Shown: positions 5,189 to 8,879 of the stretch, one piece after another
Layout of the letters: each line of letters opens with the position of its first letter
How positions within the stretch are numbered: position 1 is the first letter of the stretch
NCBI GenBank assembly: GCA_964352985.1
Contig: CAYGUK010000141.1
Coordinates: forward strand, 1 to 8,879
From: CAYGUK01 sp964352985
GTDB taxonomy: Bacteria > Pseudomonadota > Gammaproteobacteria > JAHCLG01
DNA: 8,879 nucleotides
Direction of reading: 5' to 3'
The notes under the pieces: model-generated
What the model saw: only the letters and a program-made list of their open reading frames with translations
What the model was told of the DNA's origin: nothing
Databases searched by the model: none
Position numbers and translations under genes: made by a program

Positions 5189-6433
5189 TTGCATCGAATT
5201 TTAAAAGAAATTTTTACTGAAAAAACGCGTGTTATATTGACTATTATCGCAATTGCATGGGGTACGATAGCGATTTCAATTATGCTTGCTGTAGGGCAAG
5301 GTTTACGTGTCACTTTTAAAAAAGGCATGGATGGCATTGGGCAAAATGTTGTTTATGTAATGCCGGGTACGACTTCAACAAATTATCAAGGACAAGGTCT
5401 AAACCAACCAGTTACATTAAGACCAGAGGATTATTACGCTATTGCAAAAAAAGTGTCTGACATAAAAGTGATTAGCCCAGAATATGCAGTAAAAGGTGCA
5501 ATTCAACAGGGTAGTTTTCGATCGATGAATGGCACAATTAAAGCGGTGAATCCCGTTTATCACCAAATTCGAAATATTAAAATAGCTACACCTGGCCGAT
5601 TTATCAATGAACTTGATATGAAACAAGCAAGTCGAGTCATTGTTTTGGGAAATAAAATTGCAGAACAATTATTCAAAAATCATGAATCTGCTTTGCATCG
5701 AATTGTTTATATCAATAATTGGCCTTATCAAGTTATAGGTATCATGAAAGCTAAAGTCCAAATGACGATGATGAATGGCAATGATAGTTATGAAGCCTGG
5801 ATCCCCACTTCAACTTTTATGACTTATAATCATCCTACAGAATTAGCCAGTATTGTATATAACGCAAAGGAAAATAGTAATACCGAAAATATCAAAAACC
5901 AAATTCGTGAAATCATTGCTTTCAATCATCAATTCGATCCCCAAGATCAATCTTTGGTGAGATTTATTGATTTTCAAAATATACAGCAAGACACAGCCAG
6001 CTTTTTCCTGGGATTGCAGCTATTTTTAGGGATTGTTGGGGTGTTAACGCTTATTGTAGCAGGCGTTGGGATCACAAATGTAATGTATGTGTCGGTGGCT
6101 AATTCGACGAAAGAAATTGGTATTCGCATGGCGATTGGAGCAAGAACAAACCAGATTTTATTACAATATATTTTAGAGGCATTAGTGGTGACATTTATTG
6201 GTGGCGTGGTAGGTTTTATTCTTAGTTTTTTAATAGTACTAGGAATGGACCAAATTCCATTAACGGGTGGAATGTTTCAATATATGGGTAAACCTTATCC
6301 TGAACTTTCTATAAACGTCGTGTTAAGTGTGATTTTCTGTTTAGGCTTAGTGGGTTTTTTTGCAGGTTTCTTCCCCGCAAGAAAAGCGTCTAAAATATTA
6401 CCTGCGATAGCATTACGGCATGAAAAAGGTTAG
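5189..6433 (+). CDS. FtsX/MacB-type ABC transporter permease, second subunit
   Basis: This 414-residue permease is the likely heterodimer partner of the preceding one. TM1 is at about 14-35, the periplasmic domain at 36-272, then TM2 (273-302), TM3 (323-352) and TM4 (376-397). The family signatures recur: WGTIAISIMLAVGQG (24-38), AGVGITNVM (291-299), KEIGIRMAIGA (308-318) and FAGFFPARKASKILP (391-405). It shares the WGTIA-x2-IM-x-A-x-GQG block and the overall plan with the first permease, so the two look like an old tandem duplication. Their periplasmic domains have diverged. It starts at TTG, supported by an AGGAG 7 nt upstream, 10 bp after the first permease stop. Three bp separate its stop from the ATPase start. 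A rare start codon after a strong ribosome binding site may tune its amount to the first permease. Substrate unknown. Confidence 0.88.
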   Translation: MHRILKEIFTEKTRVILTIIAIAWGTIAISIMLAVGQGLRVTFKKGMDGIGQNVVYVMPGTTSTNYQGQGLNQPVTLRPEDYYAIAKKVSDIKVISPEYAVKGAIQQGSFRSMNGTIKAVNPVYHQIRNIKIATPGRFINELDMKQASRVIVLGNKIAEQLFKNHESALHRIVYINNWPYQVIGIMKAKVQMTMMNGNDSYEAWIPTSTFMTYNHPTELASIVYNAKENSNTENIKNQIREIIAFNHQFDPQDQSLVRFIDFQNIQQDTASFFLGLQLFLGIVGVLTLIVAGVGITNVMYVSVANSTKEIGIRMAIGARTNQILLQYILEALVVTFIGGVVGFILSFLIVLGMDQIPLTGGMFQYMGKPYPELSINVVLSVIFCLGLVGFFAGFFPARKASKILPAIALRHEKG

Positions 6434-6436
6434 ATA

Positions 6437-7141
6437 ATGAAAGTGTTAATTAAATGTGAAAAAATTATTAAACATTATAATTTAGGAAAAGTAACCGTAC
6501 CCGCACTTCGTGGTATAGATTTGCAGGTAAAATCCGGTGAATACATTGCAATATTAGGACCTTCAGGTTCGGGTAAATCAACATTAATGAATATTTTGGG
6601 TTGTTTGGATAATCCAGATGAAGGTTATTATTTATTAGATGATGAAGATGTAACACATTTAGATCGAAATCAATTAGCATATGTTCGTAATAAAAAAATT
6701 GGATTTATATTCCAAGACTTTAATTTATTAGGACATGCCACCAGTTTAGAAAATGTGATGTTGCCATTGGTTTATCGGCGTGTTTCCCAACGAGAAAGAA
6801 AAGTTTTGGCTGAAGAAATGTTAACTCAAGTTGGCTTACAAAATCGATTGCATCATTTACCCAATGAGCTATCAGGTGGGCAGCGGCAACGAGTTGCAAT
6901 AGCGAGAGCGTTAGTGACAAAACCAGATTTAATTTTAGCAGATGAACCAACAGGTAATTTAGATAGTAAAACAGGCGATGAAGTCATCGCGCTATTTGAA
7001 AAATTAACAGAGCAGGGTAGAACTGTTATCATCGTGACCCATGATTTAGGCTTAGCAAATCGTGCTAAACGAGTTATTCAAATTAAAGATGGATTGATTT
7101 CTTCTGATACCGTTAATGGAAAAATTCTTAGCGAAAGCTGA
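6437..7141 (+). CDS. MacB/LolD-type ABC transporter ATPase
   Basis: This 234-residue cytosolic subunit should dimerise under the two permeases and power the transporter. All motifs are intact: A-loop Tyr14, Walker A GPSGSGKST (41-49), Q-loop Gln93, signature LSGGQ (145-149), Walker B LILADEP (165-171) with catalytic Glu170, D-loop NLDS (174-177) and switch His202. 'MNILGCLDNP' straight after Walker A is characteristic of the MacB/LolD/FtsE branch. The length matches stand-alone LolD-type subunits. There is no fused membrane domain, which is the main difference from MacB. The start is supported by AAAAAGG 7 nt upstream of the ATG, overlapping the end of the second permease. It is the last gene of the four-gene operon. 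Its stop codon lies 6 bp from the stop of the convergent outer-membrane channel gene, leaving no room for a dedicated terminator. Confidence 0.95.
   Translation: MKVLIKCEKIIKHYNLGKVTVPALRGIDLQVKSGEYIAILGPSGSGKSTLMNILGCLDNPDEGYYLLDDEDVTHLDRNQLAYVRNKKIGFIFQDFNLLGHATSLENVMLPLVYRRVSQRERKVLAEEMLTQVGLQNRLHHLPNELSGGQRQRVAIARALVTKPDLILADEPTGNLDSKTGDEVIALFEKLTEQGRTVIIVTHDLGLANRAKRVIQIKDGLISSDTVNGKILSES
7128..7141. terminator. Weak hairpin at the convergent gene ends
   Basis: TTAGC (7128-7132) and GCTGA (7137-7141) can form a five-bp stem with one G-U pair and a GAAA tetraloop, ending at the ATPase stop codon. No T-run follows on the plus strand. On the minus strand GAATTTTT follows, but one stem pair is mismatched. 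It might slow polymerase at the junction of the two convergent transcripts; it is not a convincing terminator. Confidence 0.2.
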
Positions 7142-7147
7142 ATATAA

Positions 7148-8446
7148 TTATTTAAGCAAATTATTAATGAGGATCAAATCTTTTTCTGAGAGTAAACCTG
7201 CTGCTAGTTTTAAATTTACAAAATCATTGATATATAAATTTTCATCATCAACGAGATTCTTTTTAGCGGTGATTAAATGATTTTGTGCGGCGATTACATC
7301 CAAAAAATCAGCTTGTCCTGCGCGATATAATTCGTTTGTACTATTTAAAGCATTGCGATTAGCGATAATGGCTTGATAGTCTAGTTTTATATTTTGCATA
7401 TCATTTAACAGAGAATAATAGTGTTGTTTAGTTAAGGCAAGCTGGTTTTCTAAATCTTGTTGTAATGTTGCAATACTCGTTTGGTAATCAAAACGTGATT
7501 TTTTTGTTTTATAAAAAACACTACCACCTTGTAATATTGGGAAATTTAAGCTGACTGATGCACTTGCGCCTTTTGAACGAGTCGCACCAAAAGTATCATT
7601 ACGATTAAAATTATGGCCAAGACTAGCATTGGCATTCATACTAGGTAACCGTAGACTCGCTTGAATGGAGATATTTGTTTTACTGGCCAGCACATCATAT
7701 CTATCGGCAATGATTTTGGGATTGTTTTGTTTAACAAAAGATAACCAGGAATTAATATTTAATGGTTTAGGTTTAACTAGTGGAAAAGTATTTTTTAATT
7801 CTGCTAATTTTGGTATCACAACATGTGTTAAAGCAGTTAGCTTGGTAAGTTCATTATAATAATTTTGCTTTGCAACATTGACCGCGTGCTGTGCTAATTC
7901 ATAATTAGCAAGAGCATTCATTAAATCTGTGCGTTGCTTTAATCCCGCTTGAAAAAATAATTTGGTTTGATGTAAATCTTTGGCTGAAATTTTTTGTAAG
8001 AAGTGACTTATATCCAGATTTTGTTTTGCATTTAACACTGACATGTAACTTATAATCACTCGCGATATAAGATTTTGTTTTGCGTCAATAAAAGTTGCCA
8101 TCGCAGATTTTTGGCTTATTTTGGCACTTCTAATGGATAACCATTGATTAATATTAATTAGGGGTTGAGTAAGTGAAAGGCCATAATTATAGGAACGAGT
8201 ATTGGTCGAGCTAATTTCATTATCATCACTTAAACTATTGCCCCGACTTGCATTTGCTGTGATAGCGATTTGTGGAAATAATGCCGATGTTGAAATGGGT
8301 AAATTTTCAAGAGCAGAATGAAATCTAGACACTGCAATTTTGTAAGTCGGGTCATTATCTTTTGCTAATTGATAAATCTGCAATAAATTACTCGCCAAAA
8401 GTTTAGGAATTAAAAAAAAGCAAAAGAGGAGAATGAATTTTTTCAT
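7148..8446 (-). CDS. TolC-family outer-membrane efflux channel
   Basis: This 432-residue protein should form the trimeric outer-membrane channel-tunnel. A signal peptide is clear: MKK, a hydrophobic run, and likely cleavage after LLA/S near residue 18-19. Two outer-membrane efflux protein (OEP) repeats follow, about 20-210 and 230-430. Each has long periplasmic helices and a beta segment: 'FPQIAITANASRG' with 'GLSLTQPLI' in the first, 'LRLPSMNANASLG' with 'LNFPILQGG' (300-308) in the second. The equivalent helix motifs 'FQAGLKQRTDLMNALANYE' (165-183) and 'YRAGQADFLDVIAAQ' (374-388) confirm the internal repeat. The start codon overlaps the panC stop by 4 bp, and there is no ribosome binding site of its own, so translation is probably coupled to panC. 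It converges on the efflux operon and is its likely outer-membrane partner, which is an inference from position. Confidence 0.9.
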   Translation of the reverse strand: MKKFILLFCFFLIPKLLASNLLQIYQLAKDNDPTYKIAVSRFHSALENLPISTSALFPQIAITANASRGNSLSDDNEISSTNTRSYNYGLSLTQPLININQWLSIRSAKISQKSAMATFIDAKQNLISRVIISYMSVLNAKQNLDISHFLQKISAKDLHQTKLFFQAGLKQRTDLMNALANYELAQHAVNVAKQNYYNELTKLTALTHVVIPKLAELKNTFPLVKPKPLNINSWLSFVKQNNPKIIADRYDVLASKTNISIQASLRLPSMNANASLGHNFNRNDTFGATRSKGASASVSLNFPILQGGSVFYKTKKSRFDYQTSIATLQQDLENQLALTKQHYYSLLNDMQNIKLDYQAIIANRNALNSTNELYRAGQADFLDVIAAQNHLITAKKNLVDDENLYINDFVNLKLAAGLLSEKDLILINNLLK

Positions 8447-8879
8447 GGTAAAATAAAATCAATGTTATCGATTAATCGAGCTTGACCCAAATTAACCGCG
8501 CTTAATATGACGATATGTTTATCAGTAGATTGTGCCGATTCTAAGGTTTCTGCATTGCATATAGCAAAATATTCAGGTTGCAGAAGTGTTCCTTCAAATT
8601 GATTAAATGCGTCATTAATTAATTGTTGAAAATTTGTTTTCTTCGCTTTAATTACATCCCTCATGCGACACAAGGTTTGATATAATTTTGCGGCTTCTTG
8701 TCGTTCAGTCGATGTTAAATAGCGGTTACGCGAACTCATCGCCAATCCATCTTTTTCTCGAATTGTTTCGACGCCGTGAATAGCAATAGGGATGGATAAA
8801 TCTTCACACATTTTTCGAACAATAAATAATTGTTGAAAATCTTTTTTACCAAAAATAGCATGTTGCGGTTGAATAATAT
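8443..8879 (-). CDS. panC: Pantoate--beta-alanine ligase PanC (C-terminal part)
   Basis: PanC condenses pantoate and beta-alanine with ATP to give pantothenate, the last step of vitamin B5 synthesis. The gene is cut by the right edge: about 145 C-terminal codons of a protein usually near 280 residues are present. The frame stays open from the edge to the TGA at 8443-8445. Counting from the edge, it begins 'IIQPQHAIFGKKDFQQL', the conserved PanC segment with the FG(E/K)KDxQQ motif. Next come 'REKDGLAMSSRNRYL', the KMSKS-like ATP-binding loop, and a C-terminal domain ending 'IDFILP'. A Met at 8809-8811 is internal and is not the start. The last codons overlap the start of the TolC-family gene (ATGA overlap), placing both in one operon. 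No frameshift or missing motif is seen in the visible part. Confidence 0.95.
   Translation of the reverse strand, partial: IIQPQHAIFGKKDFQQLFIVRKMCEDLSIPIAIHGVETIREKDGLAMSSRNRYLTSTERQEAAKLYQTLCRMRDVIKAKKTNFQQLINDAFNQFEGTLLQPEYFAICNAETLESAQSTDKHIVILSAVNLGQARLIDNIDFILP

Noticed and set aside
5095..5668. Minus-strand open frames of 80 and 83 codons opposite the permease junction and second permease
   Set aside because: They are shadows of real genes with unusual composition (Cys-, Ile- and His-rich) and no start signals.
6468..6950. Minus-strand open frames of 70 and 76 codons opposite the ATPase gene
   Set aside because: The plus-strand ATPase has every motif intact; the antisense frames show no family features.
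7665..7859. 64-codon plus-strand open frame inside the TolC-family gene
   Set aside because: It is antisense to a gene with strong family evidence, and has no supporting promoter or protein features.

Overview
This window is a stretch of AT-rich bacterial chromosome. It most likely comes from a gammaproteobacterium: the PhaB, PhaR, phasin, PanC, TolC-type and MacAB-type proteins all look proteobacterial. The low GC and the PHB genes are compatible with a Legionellales-like lineage, but that assignment is inference. No insertion sequence, phage gene, CRISPR array, tRNA or rRNA was seen.

Left part (about 100-2600, all on the minus strand). Reading in the direction of transcription, a polyhydroxybutyrate (PHB) module runs phaB (NADPH acetoacetyl-CoA reductase), phaR (PHB-responsive repressor), then a phasin gene (granule coat protein). 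phaB and phaR are 20 bp apart and look co-transcribed. The phasin gene has its own strong sigma70-like promoter, surrounded by repeated short motifs that could be PhaR operators. A bidirectional hairpin terminator follows the phasin gene. Next comes a stand-alone GyrI-like (effector-binding domain) protein with its own promoter. The PHB synthase (phaC) and thiolase (phaA) genes are not in the window.

Middle part (about 2780-7141, plus strand). A compact four-gene operon encodes a MacAB-like efflux machine in split form: a MacA/HlyD-type periplasmic adaptor, two different FtsX/MacB-type permeases that look like an ancient tandem duplication, and a separate MacB/LolD-type ATPase. The gaps are 8, 10 and 3 bp. 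In classical MacB the ATPase and permease are one polypeptide that homodimerises; here the layout implies a permease heterodimer on an ATPase dimer.

Right part (7148-8879, minus strand). A TolC-family outer-membrane channel gene converges on the ATPase gene with only 6 bp between stop codons. It overlaps the end of panC (pantoate--beta-alanine ligase, cut by the window edge) by 4 bp. The channel is therefore probably transcribed and translated with a pantothenate gene rather than with the ABC operon it most likely serves.

The main regulatory structure is in two intergenic regions. The 1171-1319 gap carries a phasin promoter with repeats spaced 31 and 62 bp apart. The divergent phaB/adaptor gap at 2601-2791 carries a CCTAG palindrome and CTAGG elements at exact 35-bp intervals. 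Nothing in the window is a wholly new system; the most unusual features are the split heterodimeric MacAB locus, the panC-tolC coupling and these two control regions.
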